A stretch of DNA of 64,000 bases from positions 127,410-191,409 of the forward strand of contig JASGJK010000031.1 of the NCBI GenBank assembly GCA_049840795.1, in the 5' to 3' direction. Under the pieces are notes generated by a model. The model saw nothing but the letters and a program-made list of their open reading frames with translations, had not been told where the DNA came from and did not search any database. The translations under genes were made by a program, and so were the position numbers. Positions 30,509 through 39,904 of the stretch are shown here, piece after piece (the stretch's first letter is position 1; each line of letters starts with the position of its first letter). The DNA comes from UPXZ01 sp049840795. GTDB lineage: Bacteria > Bacteroidota > Bacteroidia > Bacteroidales > Paludibacteraceae.

Positions 30509-31442
30509 AACGCTCACATTTTAAAGTTAATAAATTCACTTCTTACGTGAGTTATTCGAACAATGTAAACAGCAGACAAACAGCGTTATAATCAGCCAAT
30601 AAAGGCCATCAAATTGCCGTATTTTGCTCCGTGCAAAATGGGTAACGTTATAGGCACGGAACCCCTGCTTATATCTGTCGAAATCGGTATTTTAACGATT
30701 AGACACTCAATGCCACCAAAGGACGTTCATTTTCTGACTATCAATTCGTTACCTTGATTTGCTTTCCTTCGCTTTTTATCTTCTATGTTGCAACCGAAAG
30801 CCCACACAGGCCAACCAATAAACGGTTTCTCACTCCTGAAAGTTGCATGAATACCTCCTCCTCCATTCATCCACCGCAAATTTTTTCTTTTCAAAAGTAT
30901 CTTCTTAAACCCAGAATCCAGCATAAGCGTAAGCCTCATCCGGGCTACGTTTTAATAAAAAAGGTTTAATCGTTCATATTTCATACGATGAACGATTAAA
31001 CCAAATATCATTATCAAATAGTTCAACTTTCGCAAGGTGTTAAACGTTTGATTTTATGAATATTGAAAAATTATTTATTATGATTATCAGACACTTATAA
31101 GAATCGGGAGTTTTAATCTTATCTAAGTCAAACCTCACCCCCAGCCCCTCTCATTGAGGAGAGGGGAGTACGTAGTGAGAGTAAGAAAATTATTGCAATA
31201 GTGTAAGTTGTTGTAATTATGTGAATTAAGCATTCAAAAGTTGAATAAACAAATAGGCAATATTTACATCAATAACATCGGATGCGGATACTAAAAACCG
31301 CTAAAGACATATAAGTTATTATCTTTAGCGGCTTTAGGGATGTATAAACCAATATCAGATACAGTTAAGATTTAGAAAATCAGATAGTGCGTGTGTATTA
31401 GATTTTGCTAATAATCGTTTAACTGTTTATTCTATATTCAAC
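30509..31442. other. Long gene-free region with several hairpins
   Basis: About 930 bp without a credible gene. Short opposing frames at 30727-30969 overlap each other and neither looks like a protein. Seen here: a 15-bp perfect inverted repeat at 30963-31002; a Bacteroidetes-style GC-rich hairpin at 31138-31167 (CCCCTCTC with GAGAGGGG); and a 10-bp stem at 31298-31331 (CCGCTAAAGA with TCTTTAGCGG). It lies between the dead integrase and the minus-strand glycan locus and looks like a resting place for small repeats. Confidence 0.5.
30963..31002. repeat. 15-bp perfect inverted repeat sharing GGTTTAATCGTT with the 59.4-kb element
   Basis: Arms at 30963-30977 (GGTTTAATCGTTCAT) and 30988-31002 pair perfectly over a 10-base loop. 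The first 12 bases equal the outer end of the inverted-repeat element at 59353-59626. Confidence 0.6.
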
Positions 31443-31639
31443 TAAGTAGTAAAAAACAATTAACGCTATAATTGTAAAAAACAAAATCTAAATGCTTTGT
31501 TTGTTTTTTCGGTCTCTTTTTGGCATCTTTTTACTCTTTTATCCTTGATTTAGCCCGCTAAATCTTCGGACAAAATCCCAAAAATCTGCTCAAAAACAGC
31601 CTCGAAAAAAACATGACAATAATTATTTTCTACTACTTA
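31443..31639. mobile_element. 197-bp MITE-like repeat, copy 1
   Basis: The ends form near-perfect 20-bp inverted repeats beginning TAAGTAGTA, and the body is almost identical to 50964-51160 (same length, 197 bp). It contains no frame of any size. It lies just 15 bp beyond the stop of the minus-strand CotH gene. No clear target-site duplication could be seen. Confidence 0.75.
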
Positions 31640-31654
31640 ACTGCGAGATTAAAT

Positions 31655-34039
31655 TTATTTTCGTATTATTTTTTCCGAATAACTTCCCGAACGCACAATA
31701 TAAATGCCTGCGGGGTAGCGAGACATATTAATATGCAGCGTAGTATTGTCTGCTTTTCGGCTTTCAAGCATTACACCTTGCAGCGTATAGATAGAGACAG
31801 TTGCTCCGAGTTGTAAGCCGGTTATGTTGAGTATATCGGTTACCGGATTTGGTCCGCAAATAATATTTATGTCGCTTTTGACATCGTTAACTGCAGTGTA
31901 AGGTTTACCAAGATATTGAATGTCAAGGTATGCCAGCCTTTTAGTCAACCAATCGGAAATATAAGACATTTCCGATGATATATTTGTTACCACTCCATAT
32001 TGTCCCCATTTATTGATTTCTCGAGTATCGGCACCGCTTAACGCAAATAAATCGGCATATTTCTGAAAACGGTTCATTAAACTGTCATAACTAAACGCTT
32101 TGCCACGCAGGGAAAGATAACGATTTTTAAGTTGTAAGGTTTTCCAATTGTTAACATCTAACTCTTTGAGTCGTTGAAAAAGGTTGAACTGACCGTGCTC
32201 ATTATTTATTACAAATGTATCAAAGTTTTGTTCCGGTCCGGTAATATCTTTTGAACTGTCCCATCTGATTCCGAATACCCCGTCCAAATCCCACGGCGTA
32301 ATGCTCACTTTGGTTGAAGCAGTTTGGTCGTAAATAGACGTATAAGTGTTTTTACCGTGGTTGTCCGTAGCCAACATTAGTTCGATAAACAAATAGTAGT
32401 CAAGATATACCGGTAGATCAAATGTCTCGGTAACTTTTGCCGTAAAATTAGCGTTTGTTGTATAATAGTCGTTCGGGATTAGCGCTGCTTTGTACAAATT
32501 GTCCCACATAATTGGCTCCCCTTCGTCCAATTCAGGGTATTTGCATTCATATCCGCTCCAAGTGATACTATTATTATTGTACATCGAATAAATCTTGCCA
32601 CCGTACGGATATCCCATAAAAACGGCATTGCTCCATCCGGTAGCTTTGAAAGATGTTCCACGTTGAGTGTAAGTTATTTGGTTGTTGGTGCCGGTTGTCG
32701 ATTTTAGTTTTTTCAGTTTTAATTGTTTTCGATCAATTTTTTCTGTCATACAGTATAATCCGTGATAAATATCGTTGATAAATACTTCCACAAAACGACC
32801 GCGTGTGCCGTTAACCGCTTCCGGTTCGCCTGAGAACCAGTAAGGTTTGGTCGAAAAACTATTCCATAGGTCGGTACTCACTCTATTTCTCATTCGGGAC
32901 GGATCTATAAACATGGCGTCCAATATCCAATTGTTATCGTTGCGTAGCGAAAAAAACGTTCTGTCGTCCGAGTCGTTTCCTACCGAATTTCTGATATTCA
33001 ATGCAAATGATTTTTTATCATAATACAATGAAGAAGCACCTCGTGTCTTAATGTTGGTTAGTACCACCTCGGTAGTGTCTGTTTTTTCGGGTTCGGTTAC
33101 GGCAACACGTCCCATAGAGTATACCGTGCCTATAGTTCCATCCGAATACAATTGCACTAATGGCAAACAACTGAAATAAAGCGTGGCGGTGGTAAGTTTT
33201 GTTGTTCCGTTCTTTATCTCAATCAAATATCCGGTAGATGCATTTACTTTGTTAAAGCTGTACGTGGTATTTGTTTCTACCAATTGATTATTGATATACA
33301 GTTTGTAGGCAGAGTTTTTGGGAGTAGATTTAATCGTTTTGGTTACATTGGTATTTATTGATGCTTCCGTTACGGAAAGATATAATTCTTTGTTTTCCTT
33401 GTCAACAATCGGAGTCTTACTGTCAAATGTTAATGAGGATAGATATGATGAGAGAGAACCCAGTGTTCTGTTAGCAGTAGGTAATCCTACAGGAGTCTCA
33501 TCTACAACCGGTTTTCCTGACGAATCATAAAAAACAAACAACTCATTATTGCCTCCGCTGCCGGAATACACTCCCACGGGATATACCGAGTTATAAGCAG
33601 TTGCCCTGCGATCCCACATCTTATTACTGTTCACCACAGAACGTATAATGTAGTAACACAACCCATTGGTGAGTTTAAGTTCCAATGTGAACGAGGTTGA
33701 GTTATCGGTCTGTAAACCGTCAACCAACGCGAGCGCCGATCTCTCCGAAACCGCGGCTGAATTGTATTGGATATATTTGCCGGTAGAAGCGTTTTGGAAT
33801 GTGTATTGATTATCGCTAATGTTTTTTATAATCCAATAATCGGTTGGTTGCGCGTTTTCTTCGTCTCTGTCAGTATTATATATCAACGGATAATCCGCAT
33901 TGCCAAGACTCACGGTTCCGGTAGCATTGTCGTTTAATGTTGCTATTAAGTATTGTTTAGAGGCTGATAATACAGGCTTGGATTGTAACGCAGCCGTTAA
34001 ACAAAGAATAAAAAATGAGATGGTTAGAATTCGTTTCAT
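31655..34039 (-). CDS. CotH-domain secreted protein with T9SS sorting domain
   Basis: The start at 34039 is chosen for its signal peptide (MKRILTISFFILCLTAALQ). A beta-trefoil-like N-terminal part (QYLIATLNDNATGTVSLG, YTFQNASTGKYIQYN) precedes the CotH region. That region runs from FALNIRNSVGNDSD through RFVEVFINDIYHGLYCMTEK and ITPWDLDGVFGIRWD. The C-terminus (NIICGPNPVTDILNITG, RYPAGIYIVRSG) is a type A T9SS sorting domain. The length is 794 residues. CotH of Bacillus is an atypical protein kinase. Secreted Bacteroidetes CotH proteins occur next to glycan-degrading genes, where their substrate is unknown. It lies 207 bp downstream of GH35 and is probably the last gene of that locus. Confidence 0.75.
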   Translation of the reverse strand: MKRILTISFFILCLTAALQSKPVLSASKQYLIATLNDNATGTVSLGNADYPLIYNTDRDEENAQPTDYWIIKNISDNQYTFQNASTGKYIQYNSAAVSERSALALVDGLQTDNSTSFTLELKLTNGLCYYIIRSVVNSNKMWDRRATAYNSVYPVGVYSGSGGNNELFVFYDSSGKPVVDETPVGLPTANRTLGSLSSYLSSLTFDSKTPIVDKENKELYLSVTEASINTNVTKTIKSTPKNSAYKLYINNQLVETNTTYSFNKVNASTGYLIEIKNGTTKLTTATLYFSCLPLVQLYSDGTIGTVYSMGRVAVTEPEKTDTTEVVLTNIKTRGASSLYYDKKSFALNIRNSVGNDSDDRTFFSLRNDNNWILDAMFIDPSRMRNRVSTDLWNSFSTKPYWFSGEPEAVNGTRGRFVEVFINDIYHGLYCMTEKIDRKQLKLKKLKSTTGTNNQITYTQRGTSFKATGWSNAVFMGYPYGGKIYSMYNNNSITWSGYECKYPELDEGEPIMWDNLYKAALIPNDYYTTNANFTAKVTETFDLPVYLDYYLFIELMLATDNHGKNTYTSIYDQTASTKVSITPWDLDGVFGIRWDSSKDITGPEQNFDTFVINNEHGQFNLFQRLKELDVNNWKTLQLKNRYLSLRGKAFSYDSLMNRFQKYADLFALSGADTREINKWGQYGVVTNISSEMSYISDWLTKRLAYLDIQYLGKPYTAVNDVKSDINIICGPNPVTDILNITGLQLGATVSIYTLQGVMLESRKADNTTLHINMSRYPAGIYIVRSGSYSEKIIRK

Positions 34040-34246
34040 AAGCAAAATACAATTGCAGTTATTATTTGAAAAGACGAAAAACAATCAACGTTTTTTGTCA
34101 ATAAATCGGTATTAAACAGAACACACAGAATGATTCAAAAAGAATATTGTAGTTCTGTGTAGTTCTGCATATTAAGTGTAACAATAAAGATTCAATACTT
34201 GTTTCTTCCTTGCGTTTTTATATCGCGTGCTCTCTATCTAAAAGAG

Positions 34247-36043
34247 TTAACGGATGGTTTTTGCTTCCGTTTGATGAAGATCAAAAACAATCACTTCATT
34301 TTTACCGGGTTTTAACCAGCAGGCAGGGCAATACAGACGGGTTTGAGGTCCTATGTTCCAATATCTGCCCAAGTTATGTCCGTTTACCCAAATTACCCCT
34401 TTTTGATAATTCGACATATCGAGATAGGTGTCTGCTACTTCGGTTAACTCAAAATTTCCTTTGAAGAATACACCCGGTTTGGTGGAATCGTATTTTGTAG
34501 CTGTTAAGGCTGAAGCAAAGGCTTCGTTCATCGGTAATTTGTATTGTTCCCAATTCATAAGCGTCATACCATTGAGTGTTACTCTGTCGGTGATTCCTTT
34601 TCTATCAATCATTTCCTGAGCGAAGTTGATATGTCCCATACCTTCTACTAATATCTCTAACACTGGATTTTTTACGTCAGAAGTCGGGAGCTTTATCGAC
34701 GAAACGCCCGCTCTGCGGTCTAAGGTGCCTACATATTTTCCGTTTAAGAATACGGTGGCGTAATCGTGTAATTCGGTAACTTTCAGATTACCGCTTTTAT
34801 GTCCGATTAATGTCGTTTTGTAGAGCATAAATCCTTGATTTTGATCAAGCGCTTCAAAAGTGGTTGGTTGTACCGTTTGAATTACTTTGGGCAAGTTTTC
34901 CCATACGGAGGTGAAGGCTTGCATTTGAATGACAGGCACTGAAATTTCCTTGATGGGTTGTGGTATCGCAGGCAATTTGGTTTTTTTAGGTAAATACGAT
35001 CCTATAAGTTTGCGTAACGCATAATATTTAGGAGTTGCTCGCCCTTGTTCGTTGATAGGGGCATCGTAATCATAACTTGTTAAATCAGGTTCGTACCCTT
35101 TTCCGCCTGAGTTAGCTCCGGCTGTGTAACCGAAGTTGGTACCTCCGTGAATCATATAAAAGTTGAATGATTTTTTGTTATCCATTAAAAATTTGACAGA
35201 TTTCAGTAAACTTGCCGTATCGGGTCGCGCCCATTCTTCTCCCCAATGTGTGAGCCACCCGGGATATGTTTCGCCGCTAAATACAGGGACACCGGGAACT
35301 TGTTTGGCAGCTAAATCAAAGTCACCTTGGTCGGAGCCGGAGTCAAGTCCTACTGCACATCCGGGCAAAGTACCGGCTTCGAGCATATAGTGCGTGGGTC
35401 CATCGCTTGTATAAAACGGAATAGTGATGCCGTTATCTTTCCATAACTGCAAAAGTGTTTGCATATAAATGCGATCGTTTCCGTAACTACCGTATTCGTT
35501 CTCAATTTGAATCATTAAAACAGGACCGCCGGCAGTGACTTCTAACGGTTTAATCAATTTTGCTACGGCGCTGATGTATTTTTCCGACGCTTTCATATAA
35601 TGGGCATCCATACAGCGAATTTTTATATCCGGTTTTTTGAGCAAATAGGAGGGAAGCCCGCCAAAATCCCATTCGGCACAAACATAAGGACCGGGTCTTA
35701 AAATAAACCACATACCTTCTTCTTGTACTATTTTAATAAAACCGGCTAAGTCTCTATTCCAAGTTTCAAAGTCAAATTTGCCCTCTTCCGTTTCGTGATA
35801 ATTCCAAAAGACGTAGGAAGCAATTGTGTTACATCCCATCGCTTTAGCCATTTGTATGCGTTGTCTCCAATACTCTTTGGGGATTCTGGCAAAGTGCATT
35901 TCGCCCGAGATAATCTGGAAAGGTTTTCCGTCTAATAAAAACTCTGTTTTTGATAACTCAAACGTATGTGTCTTTTTGGGAACACAGTAAGCATTTACTG
36001 TATAAACGCTGAATAATAAAAGAATTAGAAATAGTTTTTTCAT
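34247..36043 (-). CDS. GH35 beta-galactosidase, exported
   Basis: 598 residues with a signal peptide (ending VNAYC, about 1-20). The TIM barrel carries the family landmarks: GKPFQIISGEMHFARIP, ILRPGPYVCAEWDFGGLP, the acid/base Glu in QIENEYGSYGND (about residue 184) and the nucleophile Glu in FSGETYPGW (about 257). The C-terminal beta domains end with GVIWVNGHNLGRYWNIGPQ and LYCPACWLKPGKN. It removes terminal beta-linked galactose in the periplasm or at the surface. It follows the MFS permease by 24 bp and is therefore co-transcribed with the GalNAc-related genes upstream. Confidence 0.92.
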   Translation of the reverse strand: MKKLFLILLLFSVYTVNAYCVPKKTHTFELSKTEFLLDGKPFQIISGEMHFARIPKEYWRQRIQMAKAMGCNTIASYVFWNYHETEEGKFDFETWNRDLAGFIKIVQEEGMWFILRPGPYVCAEWDFGGLPSYLLKKPDIKIRCMDAHYMKASEKYISAVAKLIKPLEVTAGGPVLMIQIENEYGSYGNDRIYMQTLLQLWKDNGITIPFYTSDGPTHYMLEAGTLPGCAVGLDSGSDQGDFDLAAKQVPGVPVFSGETYPGWLTHWGEEWARPDTASLLKSVKFLMDNKKSFNFYMIHGGTNFGYTAGANSGGKGYEPDLTSYDYDAPINEQGRATPKYYALRKLIGSYLPKKTKLPAIPQPIKEISVPVIQMQAFTSVWENLPKVIQTVQPTTFEALDQNQGFMLYKTTLIGHKSGNLKVTELHDYATVFLNGKYVGTLDRRAGVSSIKLPTSDVKNPVLEILVEGMGHINFAQEMIDRKGITDRVTLNGMTLMNWEQYKLPMNEAFASALTATKYDSTKPGVFFKGNFELTEVADTYLDMSNYQKGVIWVNGHNLGRYWNIGPQTRLYCPACWLKPGKNEVIVFDLHQTEAKTIR

Positions 36044-36067
36044 GTGTAAAATAGTCGTTATGTAGAA

Positions 36068-37333
36068 TTATTTATGATTATTTTTTCTGATTTTATAACC
36101 TACCGTAGCAAAATACAGGATGAACAAATAGGCTGGTATAAATATCCAATATGCGCTCTTATAGTCGGAGGTAGTCGCGACTTCGGCAGTTTTAAATAAG
36201 TCGATTAAAAACCCGAAGACCAACGGAATAACAGCGCCACCGACAATTCCCATTACTAACAGTGAAGCACCAGTTTTAGTGAATTTTCCCAAGTCGGCAA
36301 TAGCTAAGGGCCATATTGCGCCCCACATAATCGAATTGGCAAATCCGATGGCTATTAATCCGTAAATACCAATTTCTCCCGGAGCAAAAATAACGCAAAG
36401 CGATGCAACCAAACCTATGATGGTGAAAAGTTTCAATGCGCTGGTTTGGGAGATGGCTCTTGGAATCATCAAAAACCCGAAAATATATCCGACAAACATA
36501 CCGATAGGGACATATTTGGCGTATCCTTCCGGATTAGCAACATTTTCGCCAAAGACAGATTTTGCAAAGCCGATAATCGAAGCCATAGGTAAGGTTTCGA
36601 CACCAACGTAGAAAAACAATGCCAATGCCCCCAATAATAAATGAGGCATTTGAAATATACTTTTTTTACTGTTAGCATAAGTGGAGGCAATTGTGGCGTT
36701 TTCAGATTCATCTTCGCCAACGGCTTTAATCTCAGGCAGTGGAGCAAAATAGATAAATACACCCAGCGCTACCAAGATAAAAGTGACTATGTAAAAAGGG
36801 AATGAAACTTGATTTAATTCCACGTTTTTTAGGTCTAAAAATAAACCGAGAAACACAGGTCCCAACCACCAAGCGAGTTTATTCATAATTCCCATCAAGC
36901 TCATACGTGCGGCAGCGCTTTCTTGTGGACCAACGATTGTTACATACGGATTTACTGCGGTTTGTAAAAGCGTATTTCCAATTCCTCCGACAAATAAAGC
37001 AAGTAAAAAAACCGGGAAACTGGCTAACTTTGCCGATGGTACAAATAGCACCATTCCTACAGCCATAATCAACAACGAGATAACAATGCCTTTTTTGTAT
37101 CCTACTTTTTTTATAACCCATCCGGCAGGTGAGCCGAAAATAACAAACGCCGAAAATATTGCCGCCGTAACGAGGTACGATTGAGTAACGGTGAGATGTA
37201 ATGCGTCTTTTAAAAACGGGGTTAAAAATCCACTAATTCCTACTCCGAAACCGATAACAAAAAATAATACACCAACTATCAGTAACGGAATTACAAGTGT
37301 ATTTCCTTTTTCTACTTTATTTGTTTTAGACAT
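36068..37333 (-). CDS. Sugar:proton symporter, MFS family (FucP/GluP-like)
   Basis: 421 residues and about 12 membrane segments. The N-terminal half has FFVIGFGVGISGFLTPFLK and the signature QTAVNPYVTIVGP typical of fucose/glucose/galactose permeases. The second half has GLIAIGFANSIMWGAIWPLA. It would carry a monosaccharide released in the periplasm into the cytoplasm. Given its neighbours (GH109, GH35, N-acetylhexosamine kinase), GalNAc, GlcNAc or galactose are the likely cargo, by context only. It lies 62 bp after GH109 and 24 bp before GH35 in one minus-strand operon. Confidence 0.88.
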   Translation of the reverse strand: MSKTNKVEKGNTLVIPLLIVGVLFFVIGFGVGISGFLTPFLKDALHLTVTQSYLVTAAIFSAFVIFGSPAGWVIKKVGYKKGIVISLLIMAVGMVLFVPSAKLASFPVFLLALFVGGIGNTLLQTAVNPYVTIVGPQESAAARMSLMGIMNKLAWWLGPVFLGLFLDLKNVELNQVSFPFYIVTFILVALGVFIYFAPLPEIKAVGEDESENATIASTYANSKKSIFQMPHLLLGALALFFYVGVETLPMASIIGFAKSVFGENVANPEGYAKYVPIGMFVGYIFGFLMIPRAISQTSALKLFTIIGLVASLCVIFAPGEIGIYGLIAIGFANSIMWGAIWPLAIADLGKFTKTGASLLVMGIVGGAVIPLVFGFLIDLFKTAEVATTSDYKSAYWIFIPAYLFILYFATVGYKIRKNNHK

Positions 37334-37395
37334 TTCTTTTTATTTTTTATTTGAAATTGTACTTATATATTAGATAGTAATACCCTATGCGAATC

Positions 37396-38803
37396 TTACT
37401 TGGCAAATTCAAGTTTCTTTAATTTGTTCCATCCGCCACGTGTAAAATCGGGAATGGCAACCGGCGCTGAATTATTATCAAGAGAAATCTCCGTTAACGG
37501 GATAAGACTGCACCATTCTGCTAAGTCATACACGTCCATATCCAACGGCAACCCTTGTTGCAAGCAGTGAATAAGACGATAGTCCATTATAAAATCCATT
37601 CCACCGTGTCCACCCACTTTTTTGGCAAGTTCAGCAATGTCAGCGGCAATAGGGTGTAAATATTTTTTCATCAATGCGTCTTTTACCGAATCAGGTACAA
37701 AGCTGTGCGCAGTTAAATCTTCGAAGTTAGGATTAACGTCTTTGTCTAACACCGATTTATCTAAAGCGTATCCTTCTACCGGATATTTATTGGCAAACCC
37801 TTTTGTTCCTGTAATTTGGTACATACGGTTATATGGGCGAGGCGAAGTAACATTGTGTTCAATTAAAATCGATTTTTGTTTTTCTGTGGCAATCATTGTC
37901 ATCGTATGGTCTCCGTTTCTAAAGTCTTTGACTTCTTCTCCGGTTTGTTCTTTAATGAATGCCGGATTACCTATTGCTTTGGTATCCATCGAAACCAAGT
38001 ATTTTAATCGATTCTCCGCGGTGTATATTCATTGCCTGGCAAATTGGTCCTAAGCCGTGAGTGGGGTAAACGTCTCCTCTGTGAGTACGGTTAAAATCCA
38101 TCCGCCAGTTATTCCAATACTGATTCCAGTAGGGTTGTAATCCGTGTATGTAAGCTCCCTCACCATGAATTACTTCACCCAAAAGTCCGTTTTGAATCAT
38201 ATTGAGCGTAGTGAGTTCAAAGAAGTCATACACACAGTTTTCAAGTTGCATACAATGCTTGCGTGTTTGTTCTGAAGTATTTATAAGCGCCCAAATTTCG
38301 TCCATTGTCATAGCGGAAGGCACTTCAATGGCTACGTGTTTACCGTCTTTCATTGCTTGTACACCCATTTGAGCATGGTGTTTCCAGTCGGTAGCGATAT
38401 AGATAAGATCTACATTAGAGAGTTTGGTCACTTTTCGCCATACGGATGTATCTCCGTAAAATTCAAGCGCTTTCGGTTTTCCAGATTTTATTAAAATTTG
38501 ATTGGCGGCTTTAGTGTTTTCTTCAAGCACATCGCAAAGTGCAACAACTTCAACTCCGGGAATGTATGTCATACGTTTTACCGCACCCGGACCACGCATT
38601 CCTAATCCTATAAAAGCAACTCTGACAGTTGGGATAGGAGGGCAGGTGAGTTGCAATACATCTTTTTGTCCGGCAGGACGAGCCGGTGTTGCAATTTCAA
38701 TAATTCCTTGATTTTTTTTATTTGATGATGTTTTTTCTCCTGCAAACGAAAATGATGATAAAAGAAAAAGCAGGACGAATGATAAAATAATGTTTTTTTT
38801 CAT
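37396..38803 (-). pseudogene. GH109 (Gfo/Idh/MocA-fold) alpha-N-acetylgalactosaminidase-like enzyme, frameshifted near 37990
   Basis: The first part (38803-37967) has a signal peptide, the NAD-binding glycine motif FIGLGMRGPG (about residue 65), the VALCDVLEEN strand and VYPTHGLGPICQAMNI. The second part continues out of frame with LVSMDTKAIGNPAFIKEQ and ends after GGMDFIMDYRLIHCLQQG and SLIPLTEISLDNNSAPV. Dropping one A from ATTAAAATAC gives IKYLVSMDTKAIG and a product of about 468 residues, the usual GH109 length. GH109 enzymes use NAD to cleave alpha-GalNAc (blood group A and related O-glycans). The kinase gene upstream ends 9 bp before this start. Confidence 0.8.
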
Positions 38804-38812
38804 TGATGGAGT

Positions 38813-39899
38813 CTATAATTGGGTTTGGATGTAGTTTTGCATTTCGCTATAATGTGCTTCAATACTTTGTAATAGTTTAAATTGTGCTTTGGAGCGTTGT
38901 AGGTTGTGCAAAGGGCTGTTGATTTTATAATAGGTATCACCGTTCAGATAATCTGCCAAGAATCGCGACAACTGCATATATGTTAATAATCTGGAGCCAA
39001 AAGGTAATAGTTCTATTTCGAGTGGGGTAAGAAAACTCTTTGCCGATTCAAGATAACCTTTTGTATATGATTTAAATATTTCCGAGGTTTATAGATACAT
39101 TGTCAAGGTTGGTATCATCCTCTTTGCCGGTATTACCGGCAGTACGCATAAAGTCGCCAAAGTCAGATACCACAAATCCGGGCATAGTTGTGTCTAAGTC
39201 AATAACACATAGCACGGTTCCATCTTTGTCAAAAAGCATATTATTTACTTTCGTGTCACAATGATTGATGCGTTTGGGAAGTTTTCCTTCGCGATATAAG
39301 ACCTCGCATTGACACATTTCAGAAGCACGGCTTTCGATCTCTGCAACTAATTCTTTCACTTCTTCTAATCGTCCGGCAACGTTGTTCTTGACTGCGTCTC
39401 TGAATTGTCGCAGTCTGAACTCCATATTGTGGAAATTAGGAATTGTTTCACCAAGAGGTTCACCAGGTATGTCAGACAGCATCGATTGAAACTTTCCGAA
39501 AGCTTGACCGGCATAATAAGCATATTCGGGTGTAACTGCTTCAAATGTTTTAGATTCGGGTATGAGTACCATCATACGCCAATAACTTTCGCCATCAAAA
39601 TAGTACAATTTATCGTCTGTTGTACTTATGATAGTTAATGTTTTACGGTCGATGTCCGATTCTCCGGCTTCGATAAGTTTTGTACGGATATGATCGGTGA
39701 TCCGTTTTATGTTGTTTTGCAACATTTCAACATCGGTAAAAATATGATGATTGATTTTTTGCAGCACATATTCTGTGGCGCTTTCTTTTTGTATTACCCG
39801 ATAGGTTGAATTGATAAGCCCTTCACCAAAAGGGATGATTTGTGAAACTGTACTGTCAATTTTAAATTTTGAAGCTACATTATTTAGTTGCTGTTCCAT
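38813..39899 (-). pseudogene. NahK-like N-acetylhexosamine 1-kinase (APH fold), frameshifted near 39085
   Basis: The first frame (39899-39072) shows the aminoglycoside-phosphotransferase fold: FGEGLINSTYRVIQ, the catalytic loop RINHCDTKVNNMLFD and the metal-binding CVIDLDTTMPGF. It stops after INLGNI. The other frame continues with FKSYTKGYLESAKSFLTPLE and reaches a stop at 38813 (MQNYIQTQL). Losing one G from CTCGGAAATA gives NLEIFKSYTKGYL and a total of about 361 residues, the size of NahK. NahK phosphorylates GalNAc or GlcNAc at C1 in the cytoplasm. Here it would act on sugar brought in by the MFS permease. It starts 5 bp after the GH31 stop. Confidence 0.75.
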
Positions 39900-39904
39900 T
39901 GTGT

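Noticed and set aside
30727..30969. Overlapping 70-codon frames on both strands
   Set aside because: They overlap each other almost entirely and show no domain, signal peptide or ribosome site. The DNA may be a conserved mobile-element piece, but a gene cannot be supported.
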